From Parachlamydiaceae bacterium (GTDB lineage: Bacteria; Chlamydiota; Chlamydiia; Chlamydiales; Parachlamydiaceae): a stretch of 7,258 nt of DNA. Positions 1-6,713 of this stretch are shown piece after piece. How positions within the stretch are numbered: the first letter of the stretch is position 1; each line of letters starts with the position of its first letter. A program made the translations under genes and the position numbers. The notes under the pieces were generated by a model. That model was given only the letters and a program-made list of their open reading frames with translations, had not been told where the DNA came from and ran no database searches. The DNA lies in contig JACDDG010000112.1 in assembly GCA_013817115.1 (NCBI GenBank), forward strand, positions 1-7,258, written 5' to 3'.

Positions 1-6
1 ACAGAT

Positions 7-55
7 CGTGCGCCCCGGTAGGCGGTAGGGGCGCCAGAAAGCCACCTAAGTGCGC
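7..55 (+). repeat. Dispersed GC-rich repeat, left copy (inverted relative to 7128-7166)
   Basis: The sequence CGTGCGCCCC...GGGGCGCCAGAAAGCCACC matches the reverse complement of 7128-7166 almost base for base. Relative to the right copy, it carries a 7-bp tandem duplication (GGTAGGC at 17-23, inside the hairpin loop) and single T insertions at 47 and 51. The core is a hairpin with arms GCGCCCC (10-16) and GGGGCGC (28-34). The GC-rich character is quite unlike the AT-rich spacer that follows. Confidence 0.85.
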
Positions 56-110
56 AGACAAAATTGTAAGCCTTATCTGGACAATAATTGCCATCATATA
101 ACTCACAAAC

Positions 111-152
111 CACATTTACTGCAAAATTCAAAATTTGCAAAAGTAAAATGTG
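111..152. repeat. Imperfect inverted repeat (hairpin) in the leader
   Basis: CACATTTACT (111-120) pairs with AGTAAAATGTG (142-152) with one bulged base. Inside it TGCAAA (120-125) pairs with TTTGCA (134-139), giving a nested dyad. It could be a protein-binding site or the terminator of a gene lying to the left. It lacks a clear T-tract immediately after the stem, so the terminator reading is weak. Confidence 0.5.
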
Positions 153-275
153 TATGATTAAAAATTTTCATTTTTTAGCCTATCTTAAATTTTTCAATTC
201 ACATCTGCGCTATATCTTACGAGTAAATTTGAGATAATTTTATATCTTCAAATTCGCATTTTATATTTAAAAAAA

Positions 276-303
276 TTGACAAAAAAAACATCTACTTTAC
301 AAA
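276..303 (+). promoter_or_regulatory. Candidate sigma70-type promoter of the RHS operon
   Basis: A perfect -35 box TTGACA (276-281) is followed after 16 bp by TACAAA (298-303), which matches TATAAT at four of six positions. The spacer is A-rich. Transcription would start near 310, about 65 nt before the ATG at 376. AT-rich DNA produces such matches by chance, so this is a candidate only, but it is the best match in the leader. Confidence 0.5.
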
Positions 304-309
304 TGTAAA
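296..309. promoter_or_regulatory. Dyad TTTACA-AA-TGTAAA over the predicted -10 region, possible operator
   Basis: A perfect 6-bp inverted repeat with a 2-bp centre contains the pattern TACAnnTGTA (298-307), which is also the operator core of BlaI/MecI/CopY-type winged-helix repressors. It coincides with the candidate -10 hexamer, so a bound repressor would block the promoter. There is no regulator gene in the window to support this. Confidence 0.35.
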
Positions 310-375
310 CTTTGTCGTGTCTTTCGTAGGCATACGTCCAAAAGCTTTTTTCAAAAACAACCTTGCCAACTACTT

Positions 376-780
376 ATGAGAAACCAGATGCGAAAAATTT
401 TAATTTTTATGTTGTGCGCGATTGGATGCATTCTATATTCTTCAGACGCCAAAATCGCTGCTACAAGAAACAATAGGCCACTTATTTATGCTGACGAGCT
501 TTCAGATGCAGCCTTAAAGAATGGAATGATCATCACTAAAGGGAATGATGGCGATAATTCTTCAAACGATCTTGAATGCCAATCTCATTTGGAATTCGAA
601 CCCACAGCAATTGTGAATAATTCTGTGAATGTGATCACAGGGACATATATGGATTCTGAAGTTGATTATTCAATTCCGGGAGCTGAATCATTTTCGTTTC
701 AAAGAAGCTATATTAGTGCACCAACACATGAAAAGGGCCTTTGGGGCAAGGGTGGAGCAGAAATCATTTTGGTTTGCTAA
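376..780 (+). CDS. RHS protein fragment 1: signal peptide and RHS N-terminal domain
   Basis: The N-terminus has basic residues (MRNQMRK) followed by a hydrophobic core ILIFMLCAIGCILYSS and a polar region, a typical Sec signal peptide, with likely cleavage around residues 23-28. Residues about 67-125 match the style of the conserved N-terminal block of chlamydial RHS proteins (ECQSHLEFEPTAIV, VNVITGTYMDSEVDYSIPG, ESFSFQRSY). The frame is authentic to about codon 125 (748-750); the last ten residues (GGAEIILVC) are out-of-frame tail. The natural continuation GWSRNHFGLL lies in frame 3, so the fragment should fuse to the next one. I kept the ATG at 376. An alternative ATG at 388 would start at MRKIL and still keep the signal peptide. 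Neither has a convincing Shine-Dalgarno sequence; GAGA at 378-381 is the nearest purine stretch to 388. Confidence 0.85.
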   Translation: MRNQMRKILIFMLCAIGCILYSSDAKIAATRNNRPLIYADELSDAALKNGMIITKGNDGDNSSNDLECQSHLEFEPTAIVNNSVNVITGTYMDSEVDYSIPGAESFSFQRSYISAPTHEKGLWGKGGAEIILVC

Positions 781-3700
781 AAAAATATCTCGACAATAAT
801 AAAGATATAGATAAACGCGTTTATGTACTTGACTCATGTGGATCTGTTTATCACTACGGAAAGCATAGTCAATCCTATAAGCTTTTTAGAGGAGAGTATA
901 GAACTCATGTAACAAATTGTTCCGGTGGAATAATTAGCGCACGTACAAATATTCTCAATAATGGTTTAGAATTTCATCATGAAACAGGGATTTTTAAAAA
1001 ATGTAGCGGTGAAAAATTATTTCTGACCTCTTTTAAAAAGAGCGACACACATCGCAAGCATTTTTATCTTACAGAAGTCCATAAACCAAATGGAAATCGT
1101 CTTAATTACAACTACAACGAAGATCGCACTTTATCTCGAGTTGAAGCTTTTGGAAAATGGGGGAAATCTCTTGGAATTTTAGAATATGAATATGGTTTTG
1201 GAATTCAAGGCGCATATATTCTTTTAAAGCATAACGGTCAGCAAAAAACAGTCTATCGTCTCGATAGATTCAAAGGAAAAACCGAAGAAAAAGCTAACTA
1301 TGTCGTCGGCGCAGAGCGAGAGCATGCGCCTAATATTTCCTACGAATATGAAGTTAAAAAGGACAGAGCTTTAGTCCCTAAAATTATTCGAAAAAATCTC
1401 CCAGAAAATCGTTTTCAAGAAATTGAATATTACCTGAGAGGTTCCAATGACATTGGAAAATTCCATTACCAAGCACATGGACATGATTCCCCTTGGGTTG
1501 GTCGGGTAAAAGTTTTGAAAGCTCCTGTAGGAGTTGATGCCACACCAATCATCACACACAAATTTTTGTATAATAACCTGAAAAAAGAGCCGGGATCTGC
1601 ACAGGTTTACGACGCTTATGACCATTATACAAAATATAACTGGGATAAAAATAAAAGACTTATTTCTCTAGAACGTTACTCAGGAATTTCTAAATACGAA
1701 TTATTTTGCGTCGAAAGAATGTATTGGGGCGGGGATAAAACCAGGGATGAAATATTACTTTCATCACGTACTTGTGAAAATGCCACCGGTGAAATCCAGT
1801 ACATGCGTGCCTTTAAGTATGATGAATATGGGAATATTCTTGTCGATAAGCTTTATGGAAATTTAAGTGGAACAGATCAAAAGCCCTGTCGTATTTCTTC
1901 GAAAGGAAAAGTTATTCATACTGGCTGTGAGTGCTATATTAAAAATTTTACCTACAGCAATAATGATTGTCATCTTTTAGCAGAATCTACGGAAAACGGT
2001 GTAACGCAATCGTTTAAATACAAAGATGATACTGATCTGCTCATTTCCAAATTATATAAGTTTAAAGACAAAATCTTTAAACGCGAATTTTATGATTATG
2101 ATGAGAACGCCGTTTTAATTGAAGTAATTGAAGATGATGGCAGCTTTGATAAACGCGAAGATATGCAAAATGTCTCAGAAAGGCGCGTTCGACGTATCGT
2201 ACCGCTGAGAGAGGCTCCAGTAGGGTTGCCATGGATTGTTGAAGAAAAATACGTAGATCTGAAAACAGGGATCGAGCATTTTTTCAATATAACGGTCAAC
2301 AATTATTGCCGCGATGGACGGCTTATCTCAAAAGAGCTTTATGATGGCAAAGAAGAGTTTATTGGCAAGTGGATTATGGAATACGATGTCCATGGCAATT
2401 TAACGCGGGAGGTTGATTCCATTGGCCATGAAACCATAAGATTTTATGACGCAAACGATAACAAAGTTTTCGAAAAAATAACGAATTCACGAGTCCATAA
2501 AGAATTTTTCTATGATTTTTCAAATCGTCTTATCAAAGTTGAGGAAGTCCACGATGATGGTCTAAGACTTTCAGAATCCTATGCTTATGATTACTTGGGC
2601 CATAAAGTTTCAAGTATCGATATCTACGGAAATGAAACTCGCTATGTTTACGATGATTTTGGCCGGCTTGCTAAAACCATCCTTCCAAAAGTGACTTTGG
2701 AAAAAGGTGCTGTTGAATCTTCAGAAAACTTTGCAGAATATAATATTTTCAATGTTCCGAAGTTTTGCACTGATTTTAAAGGCAATACAACTTTCATCGA
2801 ATACAATATTCGCGGTAAGCCAACAAAAAAAATCTATCCGGACGGATCGCAAGAAAATTTTATCTACAACTTAGATGGGTCCATACAACGCCAAACGTAT
2901 GTAAATGGCTCTTACACAAGCTATGAATATGATCATTTGAATAGACAGCTGTCTCATGTAACATGTGATCAAAATGGAAATATTTTAGAGAGCAAGAAAT
3001 TCACCTACAATACATTCCATCTTATTTCAGAAATGGATGCCGGTGGGCATGTCAGAAATTTTCGCTATAATGCTGCCGGTCGTTTGTTTGAGGCTACGAA
3101 AGGCGAATGTAGGATGACATATGCCTATGATGCAAGTGGTCGTCTTTACAAGACCACAGAGCATGATGGAAAAGGCAAAAGTGTTAGTCATATACAAGTT
3201 TTCGATCTTTTAGACCGTGTTATTGAAGAAAGACAAGAGGATAATTTACGTAATGTTCTCACAAAGGTTTCATTTGGATACGATGAGGATGGCAATCGCA
3301 ATACTGCAACGACTTATTCCGGTGGTGTTGAGTCAACAACGACCACAACTTACGATTCGCGCCATCAGCCAATTAAAAGTGTAGATCCTTTAGGAAATGT
3401 GACACACATCGCCTACAAGTATGACTACAAAAATGAATTGGGACAAATCGTACCCTACAGTCTTTCTACAGACCCAATGGGTAACGTCACTATTAATATT
3501 AAAGATGCACAGGGGAGACTTGTTTGTCTGGTCCAAAAAAATAGTATAGGGGAATGTCTGCACAAAAAATGCATGTACTATGACAAAAATGGTAACAAAT
3601 GCAAACAGGTTGATTTTTCATCAACTGTACCGGGAACTTTAAACGAACCTCTCGTCACGGCGTGGACATATGATTGCATGAATCGTCTGACAGGAATCAC

Positions 3701-4232
3701 GGAAGCTGTCGGATGTGCAGAACAAAAACAGACGGAGATACTTTATAACAAATTCGGTCAACAAAGTGAAATTATTAAAGCCGATAGTGTCCGCATTCTG
3801 AATACTTTTGATGCTCTAGGTCGTCAAATTCGAAAATTCAGTTCTGATGGTTCGATTGACGATAACTATTCATACGATGCTAGCGGTAATATTTTAGAGA
3901 TAAAAGACCAAGTTCATAGTATTCAGACGGTGAGAACTTTTGATTCTATGAACAGACTTGCTGAGGAAACGCTTGGAAATGGCTTAGCAGTTTCTTATAC
4001 CTATGATGCTCTAAATCAGCCTAAAATATTGACTTTTCCGGACCAAACTGGTGTGGAGTACGTTTATGATGGCAAACGTCTACAAGCAGTGCATCGATTA
4101 TCTCAAAATAAGAGCGAAAATATACGCATAAATATAGCGCGTATGATCTTCAAGATAATCTTAAACAGGCTGTGCTCATTGGTAAAGCCGGAAAGGCACG
4201 TTACACATACGATGAAAACGGTAGGTCCATAG
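741..4232 (+). CDS. RHS protein fragment 2: YD-repeat shell
   Basis: This is the main body of the RHS protein. The true in-frame part runs from about 750 to 4118; the nominal TTG start at 741 is an artefact of the upstream frameshift, and the last 38 codons (from NIRINIARM on) are out-of-frame tail. The protein shows many degenerate YD repeats, for example YDYLGHKVSSIDIYGNETRY, YAYDASGRLYKTTEHDGKGK, YSYDASGNILEIKDQ and YTYDALNQPKILTFPD, with the recurring spacing YxYDxxGRL...D..GN. These build the beta-strand spiral of RHS/Tc-type shells. The first ~600 residues are less regular and resemble the N-terminal RHS plug and early strands. There is no internal stop over more than 1100 codons, so selection maintained this frame until recently. 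No catalytic motif is visible, as expected for a shell. Confidence 0.88.
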   Translation: MGQGWSRNHFGLLKKYLDNNKDIDKRVYVLDSCGSVYHYGKHSQSYKLFRGEYRTHVTNCSGGIISARTNILNNGLEFHHETGIFKKCSGEKLFLTSFKKSDTHRKHFYLTEVHKPNGNRLNYNYNEDRTLSRVEAFGKWGKSLGILEYEYGFGIQGAYILLKHNGQQKTVYRLDRFKGKTEEKANYVVGAEREHAPNISYEYEVKKDRALVPKIIRKNLPENRFQEIEYYLRGSNDIGKFHYQAHGHDSPWVGRVKVLKAPVGVDATPIITHKFLYNNLKKEPGSAQVYDAYDHYTKYNWDKNKRLISLERYSGISKYELFCVERMYWGGDKTRDEILLSSRTCENATGEIQYMRAFKYDEYGNILVDKLYGNLSGTDQKPCRISSKGKVIHTGCECYIKNFTYSNNDCHLLAESTENGVTQSFKYKDDTDLLISKLYKFKDKIFKREFYDYDENAVLIEVIEDDGSFDKREDMQNVSERRVRRIVPLREAPVGLPWIVEEKYVDLKTGIEHFFNITVNNYCRDGRLISKELYDGKEEFIGKWIMEYDVHGNLTREVDSIGHETIRFYDANDNKVFEKITNSRVHKEFFYDFSNRLIKVEEVHDDGLRLSESYAYDYLGHKVSSIDIYGNETRYVYDDFGRLAKTILPKVTLEKGAVESSENFAEYNIFNVPKFCTDFKGNTTFIEYNIRGKPTKKIYPDGSQENFIYNLDGSIQRQTYVNGSYTSYEYDHLNRQLSHVTCDQNGNILESKKFTYNTFHLISEMDAGGHVRNFRYNAAGRLFEATKGECRMTYAYDASGRLYKTTEHDGKGKSVSHIQVFDLLDRVIEERQEDNLRNVLTKVSFGYDEDGNRNTATTYSGGVESTTTTTYDSRHQPIKSVDPLGNVTHIAYKYDYKNELGQIVPYSLSTDPMGNVTINIKDAQGRLVCLVQKNSIGECLHKKCMYYDKNGNKCKQVDFSSTVPGTLNEPLVTAWTYDCMNRLTGITEAVGCAEQKQTEILYNKFGQQSEIIKADSVRILNTFDALGRQIRKFSSDGSIDDNYSYDASGNILEIKDQVHSIQTVRTFDSMNRLAEETLGNGLAVSYTYDALNQPKILTFPDQTGVEYVYDGKRLQAVHRLSQNKSENIRINIARMIFKIILNRLCSLVKPERHVTHTMKTVGP

Positions 4233-5152
4233 GTTTAGATTATGATTGCTGGAATGAAGTAATCAATTCGTATGACAAAGCCGGGAATATCCTTTCGCGT
4301 AGTATTAAAGAGCCGGCAAAAACGACCAATTGCAGCTATAGATACGACGATTTTTATCAAGTCACGCATGAAGGCGGGGTCGCGAAACACAGTTATAATT
4401 TCGATTCTCTCAATAATCGTACTAAAAAAGATGGGAAGAAATTAAAGCTCAATAAGATTAATCAGCTTTTGAATGATTCAAATACACAGTATAGCTATGA
4501 TCTCAATGGTAATTTAACCAAAAGAGCCTCTGCTACAGAAACCCTTTCCTTTAATTACGATGCTCTAGACCGTTTAATTTCAATCACTTCAAAAAATAAG
4601 CGAACGACATACGCCTATGATGCTCAAAATCGCCGTTTGAGCAAACGCGTCGACAAGAAAAACAAACTGGCCACTGGTTGGGATCTTGGGAAGCCCTATA
4701 AGTTTCTTTATGTAGGTCAAAATGATGTTGGAAGTTATGATGATAAGGGCAACGCAATTGAATTACGTCTTTTAGGTCTAAGTAAGGGGGCCGAAATTGG
4801 AGCCGCGGTTGCGGTTGAGCTTGGCGGCAAAGTCTATGCCCCTTTGCATGACCACATCGGCAATGTAACTGCATTAATAGATGCAGAAACCGGTAAGGGT
4901 TTTGAGTTTTATCGTTATACGGCTTTTGGAGAAGAGACTCTTCTTAATGAGCATGGCGAAGAAATCGATTCCTCGATTAATCCTTGGAGATTTTCTAGCA
5001 AGCGTAATGATAGTGAGACAAGCTTTGTTTACTTTGGCAGACGATATTATGAGCCGGTAACGGGGCGTTGGATCACTCCGGATCCATTAGGGCATGCCGA
5101 CGGCCTTAATGTGTATGCCTTTGTGCACAATCGCCCACTGACAACATTTTGA
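4172..5152 (+). CDS. RHS protein fragment 3: last YD repeats and RHS-associated core
   Basis: RHS-like sequence in this frame starts upstream of the nominal GTG at 4172, at about 4118 (KYTHKYSAYDLQDNLKQA), so the GTG is not a real start. YD repeats continue (YTYDENGRSIGLDYD, YSYDLNGNLTKRAS, FNYDALDRLIS, YAYDAQNRRLSKRVD). They are followed by the RHS-associated core: HDHIGNVTALIDAETGKGFE, YRYTAFGEE, NPWRFSSKRNDSETS, YFGRRYYEPVTGRWITPDPL and GLNVYAFVHNRP. This core marks the end of the shell and the start of the variable toxin tip. Translation stops at TGA 5150-5152 after PLTTF. The canonical continuation DLYGL is present one base further on in frame 3, so a single extra T in TTTT 5147-5150 truncates the protein exactly at the shell/toxin junction. 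Confidence 0.88.
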   Translation: MLIGKAGKARYTYDENGRSIGLDYDCWNEVINSYDKAGNILSRSIKEPAKTTNCSYRYDDFYQVTHEGGVAKHSYNFDSLNNRTKKDGKKLKLNKINQLLNDSNTQYSYDLNGNLTKRASATETLSFNYDALDRLISITSKNKRTTYAYDAQNRRLSKRVDKKNKLATGWDLGKPYKFLYVGQNDVGSYDDKGNAIELRLLGLSKGAEIGAAVAVELGGKVYAPLHDHIGNVTALIDAETGKGFEFYRYTAFGEETLLNEHGEEIDSSINPWRFSSKRNDSETSFVYFGRRYYEPVTGRWITPDPLGHADGLNVYAFVHNRPLTTF

Positions 5153-5162
5153 TCTGTATGGG

Positions 5163-6041
5163 TTGACAGGAATTGGAATTGACCGGAACCAAGGTGGCGC
5201 TGGGCCGGCTAGCTATGGTAATGATGCGTTTGTCAATTATTTGACGTCTATTCGTCAATATATTGGTCGAGCAATTACTACGGTAGGATTTCATTTTGTT
5301 CCGATTCCGATTGTTAAGGATATTATAGAGCTCACGGGGACGCTGATATCTGGAGATCCATTTTCTGAGCATCATTGGGCATTATTTGGAGAGAATTTTA
5401 AGGGAGATCTGGAGTTAGCTGAACCTGAGAATGTAAATGGACGTTGGCGTCGAGTATTTGATGTAGGCGGGATATGTTGCTCTGCAAAGGATATGTTGGA
5501 GCGTGCAAAGGCAACTTCAGAGGCTTTAGGGGGGTGTAATGTACATTATATGGCATTTGCGTCAGATGGATTCTTACTTGATGTAGGAAAAGCTTTTATT
5601 CGTAATTGTGGAATTCCTTTACCTGGAGACCAAAGAATGTATAATGAGATTGAGAACATTGCTAATGACGCAGGAGGAGCTGAAAACGGGGTAATGCATG
5701 TAAAAGCTCATAGTCAATCTGGAATTATTTTAAATAATTTTAGCAATTATACTTCTAAGGATATGTGTAAAAGTATGAGTATTAACACATTTGGAACAGC
5801 TAAAATATTAGACACAAACCGTTTTGAAAGCGTGACGAATCACATAAGTGTAAATGATATTGTACCAAAAGTGTCGGATCCACTTACATACCTGCAGGCA
5901 TGCTTTCAGCCTCGAAGTGATGTTATTTTTTTAAAATCAAAAACACTTCCATTGATAGATCATCCTTTTGATGGGGATGTTTATCAGGAAGCAAATCAAG
6001 CTGTTAACGCAAAAATCATGAGAAATTTACGGGGGGAATAA
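5163..6041 (+). CDS. RHS C-terminal toxin domain, alpha/beta-hydrolase (lipase-like) candidate
   Basis: Real in-frame sequence begins at 5151 with DLYGLTGIG, the end of the RHS core; the TTG at 5163 has no visible ribosome-binding site. A hydrophobic pre-toxin segment (FVNYL...VGFHFVPIPIVKDIIELTGTLISG) precedes a domain with the layout of an alpha/beta hydrolase. It opens with a strand and helix with alanine-rich spacing (FDVGGI...AKDMLERAKATSEALGG), then a second strand (CNVHYMAFASDGFLLDVGKAF). The nucleophile elbow is VKAHSQSGIILNNF (Ser codon 5712-5714), a strand ends in a probable acid (VNDIVPKVSD, Asp codon 5856-5858), and a late His lies in DHPFDGDVY (codon 5961-5963). The elbow is AHSQS followed by G rather than GxSxG. 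The pattern resembles chlamydial DUF687-type hydrolases as I remember them. A lipid- or ester-cleaving effector is the inferred role; the substrate is unknown. The downstream lipoprotein gene overlaps its stop. Confidence 0.7.
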   Translation: MTGIGIDRNQGGAGPASYGNDAFVNYLTSIRQYIGRAITTVGFHFVPIPIVKDIIELTGTLISGDPFSEHHWALFGENFKGDLELAEPENVNGRWRRVFDVGGICCSAKDMLERAKATSEALGGCNVHYMAFASDGFLLDVGKAFIRNCGIPLPGDQRMYNEIENIANDAGGAENGVMHVKAHSQSGIILNNFSNYTSKDMCKSMSINTFGTAKILDTNRFESVTNHISVNDIVPKVSDPLTYLQACFQPRSDVIFLKSKTLPLIDHPFDGDVYQEANQAVNAKIMRNLRGE

Positions 6042-6571
6042 TGATAACTTATCTCTTATTATTAGTTTGTATTTGTTTGACTGGGTGTATGAGCTCGTAT
6101 CATCCTGAGGATGGCTACTCAAAACATTCAACTATTATCACAGATCTATATCTTAAACAGATATCAAATGATGGGAAATTTTTTGTAATGGGAAGTGGAA
6201 GATCGAATTCAGGATTTAATCAAAGGGTTATTTTACTCTTAGAAACAGTTGGGAATTATGATATTCCACGTGCACGCGAGCTTTTTGTTGAATTGGAAGA
6301 AAAGTTTTTGGTTCTCCTCAACAATTCTATTGAGATTAGGCCTTATCTTGACCATTATCCTTGTGGGACAGAAGCTTTTGAGCTAACTTTAGTTTTCAAG
6401 TGTCCTAAGGGATCGTTTGCACAACCGCCCTATTTGGGAGAGGTTACTGTTTCAAAAGATAAAATATATTATGATGTTGATAATAAGGAGAAAAAAATAT
6501 TTCTTCCAATTTTCTCAGAACCTTATGATGAAGCATACAAAATTGTCTATGGCAAAGAAAAAGTAAATTGA
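6041..6571 (+). CDS. Small predicted lipoprotein, candidate immunity/partner protein of the RHS toxin
   Basis: The 176-residue product starts MITYLLLLVCICLTGC, a signal peptide II with lipobox LTGC at residues 13-16. Cys16 would be lipidated and the protein anchored in an envelope membrane; the following MSSYHPED has no Asp at +2, so outer-membrane sorting is possible. The mature part is mixed alpha/beta in character, with a helical stretch ARELFVELEEKFLVLLNNS and two further cysteines (YPCGTEAFE, FKCPKG) that could form a disulfide. I do not recognise a named family. The ATG overlaps the TAA of the RHS toxin tip by one base, after a G-rich stretch (GGGGGG 6031-6036) that could act as Shine-Dalgarno, so translation is probably coupled. 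A gene directly behind an RHS toxin tip is usually its immunity protein. Lipoprotein localisation would suit a toxin acting on membrane lipids in the periplasm. That function is inference only. Confidence 0.8.
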   Translation: MITYLLLLVCICLTGCMSSYHPEDGYSKHSTIITDLYLKQISNDGKFFVMGSGRSNSGFNQRVILLLETVGNYDIPRARELFVELEEKFLVLLNNSIEIRPYLDHYPCGTEAFELTLVFKCPKGSFAQPPYLGEVTVSKDKIYYDVDNKEKKIFLPIFSEPYDEAYKIVYGKEKVN

Positions 6572-6599
6572 GGCAAAGTCTATAGATGAGTTCTCATGT

Positions 6600-6632
6600 A
6601 TGGCTTGACTACCCCGTGGCCCATTTTTTTTT
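6600..6632 (+). terminator. Possible Rho-independent terminator after the lipoprotein gene
   Basis: A run of nine T (6624-6632) follows a weak stem formed by ATGGC (6600-6604) and GCCCAT (6619-6624), with one bulged base and a C-rich loop. It lies about 30 bases beyond the lipoprotein stop codon, where a terminator of the two-gene operon would be expected. The stem is short, hence the low confidence. Confidence 0.35.
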
Positions 6633-6713
6633 AAGCTGGCTTTATAAGTAGTTGTGATGCCGCAGAGAAGCACCATTTAGCTCTGAAGCTAAAAACGACG
6701 TAAAGTAATCCGC

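Larger units (their letters stand above)
56..375. other. AT-rich non-coding leader upstream of the RHS gene
   Basis: No credible ORF is seen on either strand. The stretch holds an imperfect dyad (111-152), many A and T tracts, and the candidate promoter and operator at 276-309. The spacer between the predicted transcription start (about 310) and the ATG at 376 is about 65 nt and has no obvious riboswitch-like structure. Confidence 0.6.
376..6041 (+). pseudogene. RHS/YD-repeat polymorphic toxin gene, broken into four frames by three homopolymer indels
   Basis: This is the reconstructed parent gene. The frame passes from 1 to 3 near 750, from 3 to 2 near 4118 and from 2 to 3 near 5149. Each change is one base in a short homopolymer: one G missing, one A missing, one T extra. 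Correcting them gives one open frame of 1888 codons ending at TAA 6039-6041. Expected architecture: signal peptide (about residues 1-25), RHS N-terminal domain (about 70-130), YD-repeat shell (about 130-1480), RHS-associated core (about 1480-1597, with DPLG at 1570-1573), hydrophobic pre-toxin linker (about 1630-1650) and hydrolase-like toxin (about 1660-1888). In characterised RHS proteins the repeats form a hollow shell around the C-terminal toxin. The gene could be a decaying pseudogene, an intact gene with sequencing errors, or a locus using slippage. The absence of in-frame stops or larger lesions argues against old decay. Confidence 0.85.

Noticed and set aside
1371..1625. Minus-strand reading frames inside the RHS gene (also 2096-2302, 4584-4874, 5106-5375)
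   Set aside because: They lie wholly opposite strongly supported RHS coding sequence and show no domain character, so they are shadows.
4112..4125. Programmed frameshift site at the second break
   Set aside because: The codons in the incoming frame read GAA AAT after C, which does not fit X XXY YYZ. A missing A in the A run explains the shift more simply.
741..5165. TTG 741, GTG 4172 and TTG 5163 as genuine translation starts
   Set aside because: At each place homologous RHS sequence continues upstream in another frame, and no ribosome-binding site precedes the rare start codon. They are artefacts of the frameshifts.
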